A model generated the notes under the pieces. That model made no database searches and had not been told where the DNA came from. It saw only the letters and a list, made by a program, of their open reading frames with translations. Below, in pieces: positions 46,928-57,085 of a stretch of DNA of 64,000 nt (position 1 is its first letter; the number at the start of each line of letters is the position of its first letter). Made by a program: the position numbers and the translations under genes. Origin of the DNA: Mycobacterium sp. 852013-50091_SCH5140682 (lineage in GTDB: Bacteria > Actinomycetota > Actinomycetes > Mycobacteriales > Mycobacteriaceae); contig NZ_LZTB01000005.1 in assembly GCF_001665685.1 (NCBI RefSeq), forward strand, positions 1-64,000, read 5' to 3'.

Positions 46928-48181
46928 TCAGTACTTCCCGAAGGTGAGCGCGACGTTGTGCCCACCGAATCCGAACGAGTTGTTTATTGCGTACTTGTAG
47001 TTGCCCTGCCTCGGCTCACCGGCGACGACATCGAGGTCGATCTCCGGGTCGAGGTTACGCAGGTTAAGTGTCGGTGGGATGACGCCGTCGCGCAGCGCCA
47101 AGATGGTGAGGATGGATTCCACGGCCCCCACCGCTCCGACCGAGTGGCCGAGCGCGGACTTGGGCGCGTAGACGGCGGGACGGTGGCCCCGCATCGCGTT
47201 GTTGATGGCCACGCCCTCGGCCACGTCGCCGACGCTGGTGCCGGTGGCATGCGCGTTGACGTGGTCGATGTCGGAGGGCTGCAGGCCGGCCAACTCGATG
47301 GCCCGGGTCATGGCGTAACCCGCCTGCTCGCCGTTGGGATCGGGCGCCACGATGTGGTAGCCGTCGGACGTGACACTGGCACCCATGATGCGGGCCAGGA
47401 TGTTGGCGCCGCGGGCCTTGGCGTGCTCCTCGGTTTCGATGACCAGCATGGCGCCGGCCTCACCGAAGACGAACCCGTTGCGGTCCTTGTCGAACGGGCG
47501 GCACGCGCCCTGCGGATCGTCGTTGCTGTTGGACAGCACGATGCGCATCTGGGCGAAGCCGGCGATCGGCACCGCCTCGATCTTGGTTTCCACACCACCG
47601 CAGATGGCGATATCGGCTTCACCGAGCACGATATTGCGCCACGCATTCGCGATGGCTTCGGAACCCGACGCGCAGGCCGAGATCAGGGTGCTCACCCCGG
47701 CCTTGGCCTTGCGCTCGAGTCCGACGGCGGCGGCAGCGCCATTGGGCATGTACATCTGCACAACGAGTGGTGACACGGCACGCAGACCTCTGGTCCGCAT
47801 GCCGTCGTAGGCGAACACCAACTCCTCGGCAGACCCCAGGCCGGTGCCGATCGACACCATCAGCCGCTTGGCATCGACCTCGGGAGTGCCCGCGTTCTCC
47901 CAGACGCGCCGACCGATCACGGTCGACATCTTCTGGAGGTACGACAGGCGACGGAGCTCGACACGCGTCAGCTCATGATCGAAGTCTTCGAGGAGGTGAC
48001 CACCGATGCGAACCGGCAGGTCGTACTCTTCGACGAACGGGTCGGTGAGCGTGCGAATGCCGCTCTGCCCGTCCAGCAACTTCTTCCAGGTACTTTCGGC
48101 ATCGGTTGCCAGCGCCGTCGACATGGCTACGCCGGTGACAACCACGTTGGGCAGACCGTTACCCGTGGACAATCCCGCCAT
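46928..48181 (-). CDS. kasB: Beta-ketoacyl-ACP synthase KasB
   Basis: 417 residues, FAS-II condensing enzyme that extends meromycolate chains to full length. Active-site Cys170 (SACASGSEA), with His (HVNAHATG) and Lys/His (APKSALGHS) conserved. Very similar to the neighbouring KasA, from which it arose by duplication. It lies between kasA and accD6 with short gaps. Confidence 0.96.
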   Translation of the reverse strand: MAGLSTGNGLPNVVVTGVAMSTALATDAESTWKKLLDGQSGIRTLTDPFVEEYDLPVRIGGHLLEDFDHELTRVELRRLSYLQKMSTVIGRRVWENAGTPEVDAKRLMVSIGTGLGSAEELVFAYDGMRTRGLRAVSPLVVQMYMPNGAAAAVGLERKAKAGVSTLISACASGSEAIANAWRNIVLGEADIAICGGVETKIEAVPIAGFAQMRIVLSNSNDDPQGACRPFDKDRNGFVFGEAGAMLVIETEEHAKARGANILARIMGASVTSDGYHIVAPDPNGEQAGYAMTRAIELAGLQPSDIDHVNAHATGTSVGDVAEGVAINNAMRGHRPAVYAPKSALGHSVGAVGAVESILTILALRDGVIPPTLNLRNLDPEIDLDVVAGEPRQGNYKYAINNSFGFGGHNVALTFGKY

Positions 48182-48208
48182 ATTTGGTGCGTTCTTTCCT
48201 CTCGTGCC

Positions 48209-49459
48209 TCAGTACCGCCCGAAGGTCAGGGCCACATTGTGGCCACCGAACCCGAACGAGTTGTTGATGGCGTACTGGTAGTCGCCATACCGAGGCTCAC
48301 CTGCAACGATATCGAGATCGATCTCAGGATCTGGTGTTTCGTAATTCAACGTCGGCGGGATGACGCCGTCGCGAAGTGCCAGCACTGTCAGCACCGACTC
48401 GAGTGCGCCGACAGCACCGATGGAGTGGCCCAGGGCCGACTTCGGTGCGTACACCGCAGCGTTCTGCACACCGGCGACACGGATGGCGTTGGCCTCCGCG
48501 GTGTCACCGATCGGCGTTGCCGTGGCGTGAGCGTTGACGTGGTCGATGTCCTTGGCGTCCAGACCGGCGGTCTCCAGGGCACGCTTCATTGCGGCACCGG
48601 CGCGCAGACCGTCGGGGGCCGGAGCCACCATGTGGAAGGCATCGGAGGTGATGCCGGCGCCCATCAGGCGGGCCAGCGGCTTGGCGCCGCGGGCCAGGGC
48701 ATGCTCTTCGGTCTCGATGACCATGAGCGCACCGGCCTCGCCGAAGACGAACCCGTCGCGGTCCTTGTCGAACGGACGTGATGCACCCTCAGGGTCATCG
48801 TTCCGGGTCGACATGGCACGCATCATCGAGAACGCCGCGATGGGCAGCGCTTCGATGGCACCCTCGACGCCGCCGCAGACGGCGATGTCCGCGTCGCCCA
48901 TGACGATCTGCCGCCAGGCGTGGGCGATGCCCTCCGACCCCGACGAACATGCTGACACGGGCGTGATGACGCCGGCGCGGGCCCCGAGCTCGAGGCCGAC
49001 GACGGCGGCTGCACCGTTGGGCATGATCATCTGAACGGCGAGCGGGGACACCTTGCGGGGCCCGCCCTCGTTCATGGCGTCGTAGGTCTCGACGATCTTC
49101 TCGCCGCCACCGAGGCCGGTGCCGATGACCACTGCGAACCGGTCGGGGTCGACCTCCGGCTTACCGGCGTTCTCCCACAGCTGGTTGCCGAGGTACTTGG
49201 CCATGCGCTGCACGTAGGACATGCGACGCATCTCAAGGCGGGTCATCAGCGGATCGAGCGGCTCCTTGAGGTGCCCACCGATCTTGGCCGGAAGATCCCA
49301 CTTCTCGACGAAATCGTCTTCGAGGACGCGGATACCGCTCTCGCCTGCCAGCAGGCCCTTCCACGTGCTCTCGATGTCCGGCGCGAGCGAAGTCGTCGCC
49401 GTAACGGCGGTCACCACAACATTGGGGAAACCGCCATTAGCAGTGGAAGGCCTGGTCAC
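48209..49459 (-). CDS. kasA: Beta-ketoacyl-ACP synthase KasA
   Basis: 416 residues, as in M. tuberculosis KasA, the essential FAS-II elongating ketosynthase. Cys171 (SACSSGSEG), His311 and the K340/H345 motif (APKSALGHS) match the known catalytic residues. The ATG overlaps the acpM stop by 4 bp. Expected product: beta-ketoacyl-AcpM from acyl-AcpM and malonyl-AcpM. Confidence 0.96.
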   Translation of the reverse strand: MTRPSTANGGFPNVVVTAVTATTSLAPDIESTWKGLLAGESGIRVLEDDFVEKWDLPAKIGGHLKEPLDPLMTRLEMRRMSYVQRMAKYLGNQLWENAGKPEVDPDRFAVVIGTGLGGGEKIVETYDAMNEGGPRKVSPLAVQMIMPNGAAAVVGLELGARAGVITPVSACSSGSEGIAHAWRQIVMGDADIAVCGGVEGAIEALPIAAFSMMRAMSTRNDDPEGASRPFDKDRDGFVFGEAGALMVIETEEHALARGAKPLARLMGAGITSDAFHMVAPAPDGLRAGAAMKRALETAGLDAKDIDHVNAHATATPIGDTAEANAIRVAGVQNAAVYAPKSALGHSIGAVGALESVLTVLALRDGVIPPTLNYETPDPEIDLDIVAGEPRYGDYQYAINNSFGFGGHNVALTFGRY

Positions 49460-49755
49460 TGGTCTGCCGAGAACTTCTCACGCAGGGCGGCGGCGGCCTC
49501 GGGGTTCTCTTCCTCGAGCTTCTGGATGTAGGAGACGACGTCACCCACGGTGCGCAGGCCGGCGAGATCCTCGTCCGGGATCTTCACGCCGTACTTGTCC
49601 TCGGTCTGCACGGCGATTTCCACCATCGACAGCGAGTCGATGTCCAGGTCGTCGACGAAGCTCTTCTCGGGGGTCACCTCAGACGGCTCGATGCCGGTGA
49701 CCTCTTCGATGATCTCGGCGAGACCGGCGATGATTTCTTCCTGACTGGCGGCCAC
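49456..49755 (-). CDS. acpM: Meromycolate extension acyl carrier protein AcpM
   Basis: 99 residues, acidic; carries growing meromycolate chains on a 4'-phosphopantetheine attached to Ser41 in the DSL motif. Sixteen residues shorter than M. tuberculosis AcpM (115) in its C-terminal extension. Second gene of the FAS-II operon; 74 bp separate it from fabD. Confidence 0.96.
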   Translation of the reverse strand: MAASQEEIIAGLAEIIEEVTGIEPSEVTPEKSFVDDLDIDSLSMVEIAVQTEDKYGVKIPDEDLAGLRTVGDVVSYIQKLEEENPEAAAALREKFSADQ

Positions 49756-49829
49756 TATGGCTCCTTCTATCGGTGTTTACGTCCCCCGGGTGCGGAGGAC
49801 TTTTTGGAACGTTTTCAGGTGGAGATGGT

Positions 49830-50747
49830 CTAGAGCTCGGTGAGGGTGTCGAGGTCCTCAGGGGACTTGATGGCGCGCGTCGGCGTGCCCTTGAGTTCCC
49901 GCTTGGCGATGCCGGCCAACGTGCCGGCCGGCGGAAATTCGACAATTCCGGTGACCTCGTGCTGACGCATGGTCGCGGTGCACAGGTCCCAACGCACCGG
50001 CTTGGTCAGCTGAGCGACGAGCTTCTCCATCGCATCGGCCGCCGAGGCGACGGGCTGCCCGTCGGCGTTCGATAGCAGTGTCGCCGTGGGCTCGGCGGTC
50101 GTTACAGACGCCGCCGCGGCTGCGTAGCCGTCGAGAGCGGAAGCCATGTAGTGGGTGTGGAAGGCGCCTGCGGTGGCCAGTTGGCGTACCCGGGCCTTGG
50201 CCGGCGGATCCTCGGCCAGCTTCTCCAGCGCAGCCACGGCGCCGGCAGCCACGATCTGGCCTGCGGCGTTGCGGTTGGCCGGGATCAAGTCGAGGGATTC
50301 CAGGCGGGCGAGCACCTCGTCCTCATCGCCCCCGAGCACCGCGGACATGCCGGTGGGCTCGACAGCGCAGGCCTTGGCCATCTCGGCGCCGCGGGTGGCG
50401 GCCAGCTTGACCGCGTCGTCGGCAGAGATCACACCGGCGATCGCGTAGGCGGCGATCTCACCGACGGAGTGCCCCGCCACGATGGTCTCGGCGGCGGCGA
50501 CCTTGTCGAGCACGCCGCGACGGACGAGTTCCTCATGGGCCAGCAGGGTGGCGGCGACCACCAGGGGCTGCGTCACCGCAGTGTCGGTGATCTCCTCGGC
50601 GGTTGCCGTGGTGCCCAGGCGGGCCAGATCCAGGCCACTGATCTGCGACCAGGTCGCCAGACGATCGGCGGCACCGGGCAGCTGCAACCACGGGGTGAGC
50701 ATGCCGGGCGTCTGCGAGCCCTGTCCGGGGGCGAGCAATGCGAGCAC
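49830..50747 (-). CDS. fabD: Malonyl-CoA:ACP transacylase FabD
   Basis: 305 residues from GTG 50747, which aligns with the M. tuberculosis start (IALLAPGQGSQ); GTG 50762 would add five residues. Active-site Ser94 in GHSVG and the His in GAFHTHYM are present. It loads malonyl groups onto AcpM and is first in fabD-acpM-kasA-kasB-accD6. The MabR site and promoter lie just upstream. Confidence 0.95.
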   Translation of the reverse strand: MLALLAPGQGSQTPGMLTPWLQLPGAADRLATWSQISGLDLARLGTTATAEEITDTAVTQPLVVAATLLAHEELVRRGVLDKVAAAETIVAGHSVGEIAAYAIAGVISADDAVKLAATRGAEMAKACAVEPTGMSAVLGGDEDEVLARLESLDLIPANRNAAGQIVAAGAVAALEKLAEDPPAKARVRQLATAGAFHTHYMASALDGYAAAAASVTTAEPTATLLSNADGQPVASAADAMEKLVAQLTKPVRWDLCTATMRQHEVTGIVEFPPAGTLAGIAKRELKGTPTRAIKSPEDLDTLTEL

Positions 50748-50807
50748 GGGTCCTTGAGGCACGTCTTTAAGAGAACACTGTGAAGTTGGTTTTGCGCCGT
50801 GTAAGAG

Positions 50808-50813
50808 ATTATG
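50808..50813 (-). promoter_or_regulatory. Putative -10 box of the FAS-II promoter
   Basis: CATAAT on the minus strand, 61 bp before GTG 50747. The MabR dyad lies 16 bp further upstream, over the -35 region. Confidence 0.45.
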
Positions 50814-50828
50814 AACCTTGTCTTAGGT

Positions 50829-50849
50829 TTTTGTGGGATGTCTACAAAA
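50829..50849. promoter_or_regulatory. MabR operator of the FAS-II operon
   Basis: TTTTGT-N9-ACAAAA, a perfect inverted repeat in the 148-bp gap between mabR and fabD. It fits the inverted repeat I recall for MabR binding upstream of this operon in mycobacteria. Overlaps the -35 region of the putative promoter. Confidence 0.75.
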
Positions 50850-50910
50850 CTGCACGTGATGCGACATTGCCGATACCCGGCCGCGACCCAGGTTTCTGGC
50901 AAGAATGCCG

Positions 50911-52197
50911 CTACCAGGCCCGTCGCCCGCTCCCGCCGGCCGGTCCGATGGCGGGAACCGCCTTGGCGATGCTGTTTGACGTGCTCGACTGAGACGGCTG
51001 CGAGCTCAGCCGCCCGACGCTCGCCGCCACCCGCAGCACGTAGGCGTCCCGGGGTACCGATGGGTCGCGTCCGGTGAAGTCGGCGATCCGTTTGAGCCGG
51101 TACCGGACGGTATTTGGATGAACGAACAATTTGCGGGCGCAGGCCTCGATCGCGCCGCCGGAATCGAGATAGGCGTCAAGGGTTTCGGTCAGGGCGGGTC
51201 CGGCATCGGACAGCGGGCGCATGACCTCTGTCGCCAGGGCCGCGATCGCGTCCATGTCGCCGAGCAGTGCGCGCTCCGGCAGTAGTTCGCGCGCCGGAAC
51301 CGGCCGCGGGGCGCCGCTCCACCCGGCCACGGCGTTCATGCCCGAGATCGCCTCGGTCGCACTGCGGTGCGCGGCCGTCAGGGTGTGGGCCAACGGGCCG
51401 ATCACCACCGGGCCGTCGGCGAACACGGTCATCAGATCGGTCAGGAACCGGTCGGTCGGGGACAGCGGACCGGACACGATGGTGACCAGCCAGGTGCCGT
51501 GCACGTCTGACAGGGCCGCCCGGTCGTGGCGCTGCACGACGTCGCGCACATCGTCGCTGGCCATCTCGGTGCGGTCCGGGTGCGGCAGCCCCACGATCAC
51601 CGTGGCGGGTGCGGTGGCGTCCCAGTTCAGCGCCGCGGCCTGGGACTGCAATTCGGGCCCGACGTCGCCGCGCACCACGGCGTCGACGACGTTGGCCTCC
51701 ATCCGCCGGTCCCAGGCGCCGCGCGCCTCGGCCTGGTCGGCGTACGCGCTGGCCGCCGCGAACGCCAGGTCACGGCTGTACCGCAGGATCCCGGCCGTCA
51801 GGGCGGTCAGTTGTTCTTCCGAGCGGGCCAGCAGCGGCACCACCTCTTCGAAGAACTCCATGGTGGTGCGCACCATCTCCACCGACTGCCGCAGGGCGAT
51901 CCGGCGCCGCAGGTCCTGCGGCACCACTTCGAAGGCCTGCGCGGTGTAGCCGACGTCGCTTTGCGGGTTGCGCATCCATTCCACGAAGTTGACGACGGCG
52001 GTCTGCACCACCAGTTGCACGCTGGCCCGCTGCGACGCGTCGAGTTCGGCGAAGAACGACAGCCGGTCTTCCATCGCATGCACGGCTTCGGTGGCCAGCC
52101 GGCCGGAGTACTGCTTCAAGCGGCGCAGCGTCGAGTCCGGCACCGCCTCCAGCACCTCGACCGTGGTCTTCGGCGGAACGAACCGATTGTCGGGCAT
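50911..52197 (-). CDS. mabR: MabR, PucR-family regulator of FAS-II
   Basis: 428 residues; homologue of Rv2242, the regulator of mycolic-acid biosynthesis, which binds the FAS-II promoter and responds to long-chain acyl-CoA. C-terminal PucR HTH_30 domain: ETLDAYLDSGGAIEACARKL then FVHPNTVRYRLKRIADFTG. The N-terminal part is the effector/GGDEF-like region typical of the family. It is upstream of fabD on the same strand, with the operator in between, and downstream of aceE. The last 30 residues are Ser/Pro/Gly-rich. Confidence 0.94.
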   Translation of the reverse strand: MPDNRFVPPKTTVEVLEAVPDSTLRRLKQYSGRLATEAVHAMEDRLSFFAELDASQRASVQLVVQTAVVNFVEWMRNPQSDVGYTAQAFEVVPQDLRRRIALRQSVEMVRTTMEFFEEVVPLLARSEEQLTALTAGILRYSRDLAFAAASAYADQAEARGAWDRRMEANVVDAVVRGDVGPELQSQAAALNWDATAPATVIVGLPHPDRTEMASDDVRDVVQRHDRAALSDVHGTWLVTIVSGPLSPTDRFLTDLMTVFADGPVVIGPLAHTLTAAHRSATEAISGMNAVAGWSGAPRPVPARELLPERALLGDMDAIAALATEVMRPLSDAGPALTETLDAYLDSGGAIEACARKLFVHPNTVRYRLKRIADFTGRDPSVPRDAYVLRVAASVGRLSSQPSQSSTSNSIAKAVPAIGPAGGSGRRAW

Positions 52198-52237
52198 CCC
52201 TAAAAGCTACGCCGATCTTCTGGCGGATTCCTCCAAA

Positions 52238-52318
52238 CGGCTTCTCGGCGAGCAGACAGTCCGGTACGCGACACGCCGCATTTCGGGTACCGCGATGTCT
52301 GCTCGCCCGAGAAAGCCG
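52238..52318. terminator. Nested hairpin between aceE and mabR
   Basis: Outer arms CGGCTTCTCGGCGAGCAGAC-A (52238-52258) and its near-complement (52296-52318), about 21 bp with two single-base bulges; the loop contains an inner CGGTAC/GTACCG stem. It lies 10 bp after the aceE stop and would terminate or attenuate read-through into mabR. Confidence 0.65.
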
Positions 52319-52327
52319 CCGGAAACC

Positions 52328-55117
52328 CTAGGCGCTGCCGGTGTCGGCGTAAGACACCGCGGCGGCGAAGACGTCGTCGATGCGGTACTTACGGGCGGCC
52401 TCGGCGGCTACCGAGGGGTCGATGTTGCCGTCGCGGGCAAGCCCCTCCAGCACTGCCACCACCACCGACTCTGCGTCGGTATTGAAGTAGCGGCGCGCGG
52501 CCGGGCGGGTGTCGGAGAAGCCGAACCCGTCGGCGCCCAGGGTGATGTAGGTGCCGGGCACCCAGGGCCGGATCTGCTCGGGCACGGCACGCATCCAGTC
52601 CGACACCGCCACGACCGGACCCGCCGCGTCGGCCAGCGACGAGGTGACGTGGGGTGTCAGCGACGGCTTGTCGGGGTGGCGCAGCCGATGCTTCTCGATC
52701 TCCACGCCTTCGCGGTTGAGCTCGCCCCAGCTGGTCACCGACCACACATCGGCCGCGACATCCCATTCCTCGGCCAGCAGGTCCGCCGCCCGCAGGGCTT
52801 CTGGCATCGCGACACCCGAAGCCAGGATCTGAGCGGCATTCGTGCGTGGCTCGGCTGCCGCGCGGTAGCGGTACATGCCGCGCAGCAGCGCCTCGGCGTC
52901 GAGGTTCTCCGGCTCGGCGGGCTGGACGTAGGGCTCGTTGTAGATGGTGATGTAGAAGAAGACGTTCTCGGCGTGCTCGCCGTACATCCTCTTCAGCCCG
53001 CTTTCGATGATGTGGGCGATCTCGTAGGCGAACGCCGGGTCGTAGGTCACCGCAGCCGGGTTGGTCGACGCCAGCAGCAGCGAGTGCCCGTCGGCGTGCT
53101 GCAGGCCTTCGCCGGTCAGCGTGGTGCGGCCCGCCGTGGCGCCGAGCACGAAGCCCTTGGCCATCTGGTCGGCCGCTGCCCACAGACCGTCGCCGGTGCG
53201 CTGGAATCCGAACATCGAATAGAAGATGTAGATCGGGATCATCGGCTCGTCATGGGTGGAGTATGACGTGCCCACCGCGGTGAACGACGATGTCGACCCC
53301 GCCTCGTTGATGCCTTCGTGCAGGATCTGGCCGATCTCAGATTCCTTGTAGGCCAACATCAATGTCGAGTCCACCGACGTGTAGAGCTGCCCGTTGCGGT
53401 TGTAGATCTTCAACGACGGGAACCACGAGTCCATGCCGAAGGTACGGGCCTCGTCGGGGATGATCGGCACCAGACGTGGCCCGATGTTCTTGTCGCGCAA
53501 CAGTTCCTTGAACGTACGCACCGTCGCCATCGTGGTGGCCACGGCCTGGTTGCCCGAGCCCTTCTTGAGCGGCTTGTAGGACTCCGACGCAGGCAACGCC
53601 AACGGGGTGCTCTTGTTGCGGCGTGCCGGGACGAATCCACCGAGGGCGCGGCGGCGATCCAGCAGATAGCGGATCTCCGGAGTTTCCGGGCCGGGGTGGT
53701 AGTACGGCGGCAGGTACGGATCCTCTTCGAGCTGGGCATCGGAGATCGGTACCCGGGTGACGTCGCGGAAATCCTTGAGGTCTTGCAGCGCAAGCTTTTT
53801 CATCTGGTGCGTGGCGTTGCGGCCCTCGAAGTGGCTACCCAGCGTGTAGCCCTTGATGGTCTTGGCCAGGATGACCGTCGGCTGGCCCTTGTGCTCGGTG
53901 GCGGCACGGTAGGCGGCGTACACCTTGCGGTAATCGTGGCCGCCGCGCTTGAGGTTCCAGATCTCCTGATCGGTCATCGGTTCCACGAGGGCCTTGGTGC
54001 GCGGGTCGCGACCGAAGAAGTGGTCGCGCACGTAGGCGCCGTCGTTGGCCTTGTAGGTCTGGTAGTCGCCGTCGGGGGTGACGTTCATCAGATTGACCAG
54101 CGCGCCGTCCTTGTCGGCATGCAGCAAGGCATCCCATTCGCGGCCCCACACCACCTTGATGACGTTCCAGCCCGCACCGCGGAAGAACGACTCCAGTTCC
54201 TGGATGATCTTGCCGTTACCGCGCACCGGCCCATCGAGGCGCTGCAGGTTGCAGTTGATCACGAAGGTCAGGTTGTCCAGTGCCTCGTTGGCGGCGACCT
54301 GGATCAAGCCGCGGCTTTCGGGCTCGTCCATCTCACCGTCGCCGAGGAACGCCCACACGTGCTGATCGGAGGTGTCCTTGATGCCCCGGTCATGCAGGTA
54401 GTGGTTGAACCGGGCCTGATAAATCGCATTCATCGGGCCAAGGCCCATCGACACCGTGGGGAATTCCCAGAAGTCGGGCATCAGCCGGGGGTGCGGGTAG
54501 GAGGGCAGCCCACCGCCGCGATGGCTGTGTTCCTGACGGAAACCATCCAGTTGGTCGGTTGTGAGCCGACCTTCCAGGAACGCACGGGCGTAGATGCCCG
54601 GCGAGGCGTGACCCTGGATGAAGACCTGATCGCCACCACCCGGATGAGATTTGCCGCGGAAGAAGTGGTTGAACCCCACCTCATACAGCGACGCAGACGA
54701 CGCGTACGTCGAAATATGGCCGCCCACACCGACTCCCGGGCGCTGGGCCCGGTGCACCATGATGGCCGCGTTCCACCGGATCCAGGCGCGGTAGCGTCGC
54801 TCGACATCCTCGTCGCCGGGGAACCACGGCTCCAGGTCGGTCGGGATCGTGTTGACGTAGTCGGTCGACGTCAGTGCCGGGATCGCCACGCGCTTCTCCC
54901 GCGAGCGTTCCAGCAGGCGCAGCATCAGATATCGGGCCCGGGCAGGACCGGAGCGCTCCAGCAACTCATCGAACGACTCCAACCACTCCGTCGTCTCATC
55001 GGTGTCGATGTCCGGAAGATAGGAGGCAACCCCCTCCCGGATGACCCGAACCCGGTCGTGTTCGGCTGCGGTGGTGGAGTTTTGAGCCAGATCCTGGCGC
55101 GCGAACTCGGTGGTCAA
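52328..55117 (-). CDS. aceE: Pyruvate dehydrogenase E1 component AceE (homodimeric)
   Basis: 929 residues; TPP-dependent E1 that decarboxylates pyruvate and transfers the acetyl group to the lipoyl E2 of the pyruvate dehydrogenase complex. TPP motif [12 protein letters not shown]...[10 protein letters not shown] (GDG-NCN) is intact, as are the two transketolase-like halves. Homologue of Rv2241; E2 and E3 are encoded elsewhere. Supplies acetyl-CoA for fatty acid synthesis, in line with the FAS-II genes next door. The 145-bp gap to the divergent lipoprotein gene holds the promoter. Confidence 0.96.
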   Translation of the reverse strand: MTTEFARQDLAQNSTTAAEHDRVRVIREGVASYLPDIDTDETTEWLESFDELLERSGPARARYLMLRLLERSREKRVAIPALTSTDYVNTIPTDLEPWFPGDEDVERRYRAWIRWNAAIMVHRAQRPGVGVGGHISTYASSASLYEVGFNHFFRGKSHPGGGDQVFIQGHASPGIYARAFLEGRLTTDQLDGFRQEHSHRGGGLPSYPHPRLMPDFWEFPTVSMGLGPMNAIYQARFNHYLHDRGIKDTSDQHVWAFLGDGEMDEPESRGLIQVAANEALDNLTFVINCNLQRLDGPVRGNGKIIQELESFFRGAGWNVIKVVWGREWDALLHADKDGALVNLMNVTPDGDYQTYKANDGAYVRDHFFGRDPRTKALVEPMTDQEIWNLKRGGHDYRKVYAAYRAATEHKGQPTVILAKTIKGYTLGSHFEGRNATHQMKKLALQDLKDFRDVTRVPISDAQLEEDPYLPPYYHPGPETPEIRYLLDRRRALGGFVPARRNKSTPLALPASESYKPLKKGSGNQAVATTMATVRTFKELLRDKNIGPRLVPIIPDEARTFGMDSWFPSLKIYNRNGQLYTSVDSTLMLAYKESEIGQILHEGINEAGSTSSFTAVGTSYSTHDEPMIPIYIFYSMFGFQRTGDGLWAAADQMAKGFVLGATAGRTTLTGEGLQHADGHSLLLASTNPAAVTYDPAFAYEIAHIIESGLKRMYGEHAENVFFYITIYNEPYVQPAEPENLDAEALLRGMYRYRAAAEPRTNAAQILASGVAMPEALRAADLLAEEWDVAADVWSVTSWGELNREGVEIEKHRLRHPDKPSLTPHVTSSLADAAGPVVAVSDWMRAVPEQIRPWVPGTYITLGADGFGFSDTRPAARRYFNTDAESVVVAVLEGLARDGNIDPSVAAEAARKYRIDDVFAAAVSYADTGSA

Positions 55118-55262
55118 CTTCCGCTCCTTGTTAGGCGGTTAACAACTGATGGGTGCTTGTGGCGTCCTCTATCGTCCACCTATCGTGCCGTATTCGTGCC
55201 GCTGGGGTGTCGAGTGCAATGAACCCATCGGAATCGCTTCCAGCCGGTAACGTCTGCAGACC

Positions 55263-55838
55263 GTGCTGGTGGGTGGACAGTGTCGAACGCGGGTGCGTGT
55301 TGCCGCGTTCGCGGTGGGGAGTGCGGCATCGATCGCCATGGTGATCGTCGGCTGCACGCGCATGACCGACGGCGCCGCTGTCGCCGACCAACAGGACGCC
55401 CAGCTGTACCGGGCTTCGATCTCGGCTTCGATCGACGCCTCCAAGTCGAGTTCCGCGACCCGCGAGTCGGAACGGCAGGCCTCGCTGACCACCCAGGCCA
55501 TCCACGCGGTGTGCGAGGACATGAGCACCTCGTCGGTGGACGCGGTCAACGCCGTCAACGCCTATGTCACTGCCGCCAACAACCACGGTGACGTGCAGTC
55601 GAAGGTCGGCCCCGCCGCCGACGCCCTCAACCACAGCGCTGACCTGGTCAGTTCCGGCTCCGTCGACGCGCTCGCGCCGGATCTTCGCGCTGCGCTGAAC
55701 GAATGGGTGGACGCTGCGCGGGCGCTCGCGGCCGCGATTTCGAGCAACGCGGCGGTCGACACGATCAACGCCGCGACCGACAGATCCAACACCGCCAAGA
55801 CCAACGCGCTGGACCGCTGTGACAAGGCGTATCGATGA
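55263..55838 (+). CDS. Alanine-rich lipoprotein-like protein (Rv2240c-like)
   Basis: 191 residues from GTG 55263. N-terminal basic residues, a hydrophobic Ala/Val core and IVGC suggest a lipobox with Cys at about 31. The rest is helical and Ala/Asp/Ser-rich, with another two cysteines. Counterpart of Rv2240c beside aceE; function unknown. Divergent from aceE. Confidence 0.8.
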   Translation: MLVGGQCRTRVRVAAFAVGSAASIAMVIVGCTRMTDGAAVADQQDAQLYRASISASIDASKSSSATRESERQASLTTQAIHAVCEDMSTSSVDAVNAVNAYVTAANNHGDVQSKVGPAADALNHSADLVSSGSVDALAPDLRAALNEWVDAARALAAAISSNAAVDTINAATDRSNTAKTNALDRCDKAYR

Positions 55839-55933
55839 ACTGCCCGGCATGCGCCCGTACTCGGACACCGACGTGCGACGATTAGGACGAAAACGCATCA
55901 AGAGTGCACTTGGAGCTTGAAGGAGGATCGACG

Positions 55934-56365
55934 GTGGTCGCGGCGGGGAAGGACTCTGACCCGAACTACGCCCAAAGTCTGGGCATCAATAAGGATCAGA
56001 TAGTCCAGGAATTGGGCTGGGATGAGGACACCGACGACGACATCCGGGCCGACATCGAGGATGCGTGCGGCGCTGAGCTGCTCGACGAAGATGCGGACGA
56101 AGTGGTCGACGTCGTCTTGCTGTGGTGGCGGGAAGGCGACGGTGACCTCGTGGACCGGCTGATGGACGCCATCACCCCGCTGGCCGAGGATGGGGTCATC
56201 TGGGTGGTGACGCCCATGACCGGCAAGCCCGGACACGTGCAGCCCGCCGAGATCGCCGAATCGGCTCCGACCGCCGGGTTGATGCAGACCTCGTCGGCGA
56301 AGCTGGGGGACTGGACGGCGAGCAGGCTCGTGCAGCCGAAGTCCAAGGCGGCAGGCAGGCGCTAG
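55934..56365 (+). CDS. DUF3052 protein (Rv2239c-like)
   Basis: 143 residues from GTG 55934, placed by AGGAGG 7 nt upstream; a longer ATG-like reading from 55904 lacks a site. Acidic, matches the actinobacterial DUF3052 family (Rv2239c). Function unknown; no export signal. The ahpE gene starts 3 bp later, so they are co-transcribed. Confidence 0.88.
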   Translation: MVAAGKDSDPNYAQSLGINKDQIVQELGWDEDTDDDIRADIEDACGAELLDEDADEVVDVVLLWWREGDGDLVDRLMDAITPLAEDGVIWVVTPMTGKPGHVQPAEIAESAPTAGLMQTSSAKLGDWTASRLVQPKSKAAGRR

Positions 56366-56368
56366 CCA

Positions 56369-56830
56369 GTGCTCGAGGTGGGAACCGCAGCGCCCGATTT
56401 CACGCTGCGGGACCAGAACGGCCGCCCGGTGACCCTGAGCGGCTTCCGCAACACCAAAGATGTGCTGCTGGTGTTCTTCCCGTTGGCGTTCACCGCTGTC
56501 TGCCAAGGCGAGCTCGATGAGATCCGGGACAATCTCGCCGCCTACCAAAACGACGACACCGCGACGCTGACGATCTCCGTCGGACCCCCACCCACCCATA
56601 AGATCTGGTCTGGCCAAAGCGGTTTCACCTTCCCGGTGCTGTCCGACTTCTGGCCGCACGGCGCCGTATCGCAGGCCTACGGCGTCTTCAACGACGATGC
56701 CGGCTACCCGAACCGGGGCACCTTCGTCATCGACCGATCCGGTGTCATCCGCTTCGCCGAGGTAATGGAACCCGGCCAGCCACGCGACCAGTCCGTGTGG
56801 CGGCAGGCTCTGGCGGCCCTGCGCGCGTAG
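56369..56830 (+). CDS. ahpE: One-cysteine peroxiredoxin AhpE
   Basis: 153 residues, as in M. tuberculosis AhpE (Rv2238c). PLAFTAVCQGEL holds peroxidatic Cys45 in the P-x3-T-x2-C motif; no resolving Cys is present. Reduces hydroperoxides and peroxynitrite, recycled by mycothiol/mycoredoxin. The SVGPPPTHKIW and DFWPHGAVSQAYGVF segments are nearly identical to the homologue. Start GTG 56369. Confidence 0.95.
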   Translation: MLEVGTAAPDFTLRDQNGRPVTLSGFRNTKDVLLVFFPLAFTAVCQGELDEIRDNLAAYQNDDTATLTISVGPPPTHKIWSGQSGFTFPVLSDFWPHGAVSQAYGVFNDDAGYPNRGTFVIDRSGVIRFAEVMEPGQPRDQSVWRQALAALRA

Positions 56831-56875
56831 CGGATTTCCGGTCAGGGTGCCCCGCCGTGTACCGTGCCTGCGACG

Positions 56876-56947
56876 GGGCGCGTAGCTCAGTGGTAGAGCT
56901 CTGGTTTTACACACCAGCGGTCGGCGGTTCGATACCGTCCGCGCCCA
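56876..56947 (+). tRNA. tRNA-Val (UAC anticodon)
   Basis: 72-nt cloverleaf: acceptor GGGCGCG/CGCGCCC, D-loop AGTGGTA, anticodon stem CTGGT/ACCAG with loop TTTACAC (anticodon TAC, reads GUA/GUG valine codons), variable CGGTC, T-arm GGCGG-TTCGATA-CCGTC. The CCA end is not encoded. Located 45 bp after ahpE. Confidence 0.96.
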
Positions 56948-57085
56948 CCGGTATTTGCGCAGATCAGCGAATTGTGGGCAACTTGGATTCGTTGCCGAAC
57001 CCCCGGTTGTGCCAGGAATGTGTGATGGTCGGGCAAGCTCCCTGCTCGCGGTGCGGCCCGTTATCGAGCGCCGATCAGGCGTCGT

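Noticed and set aside
53318..55222. Long plus-strand frame opposite aceE (and similar ones opposite the binding protein, glpD and others)
   Set aside because: High-GC codon shadows on the opposite strand of well-supported genes.
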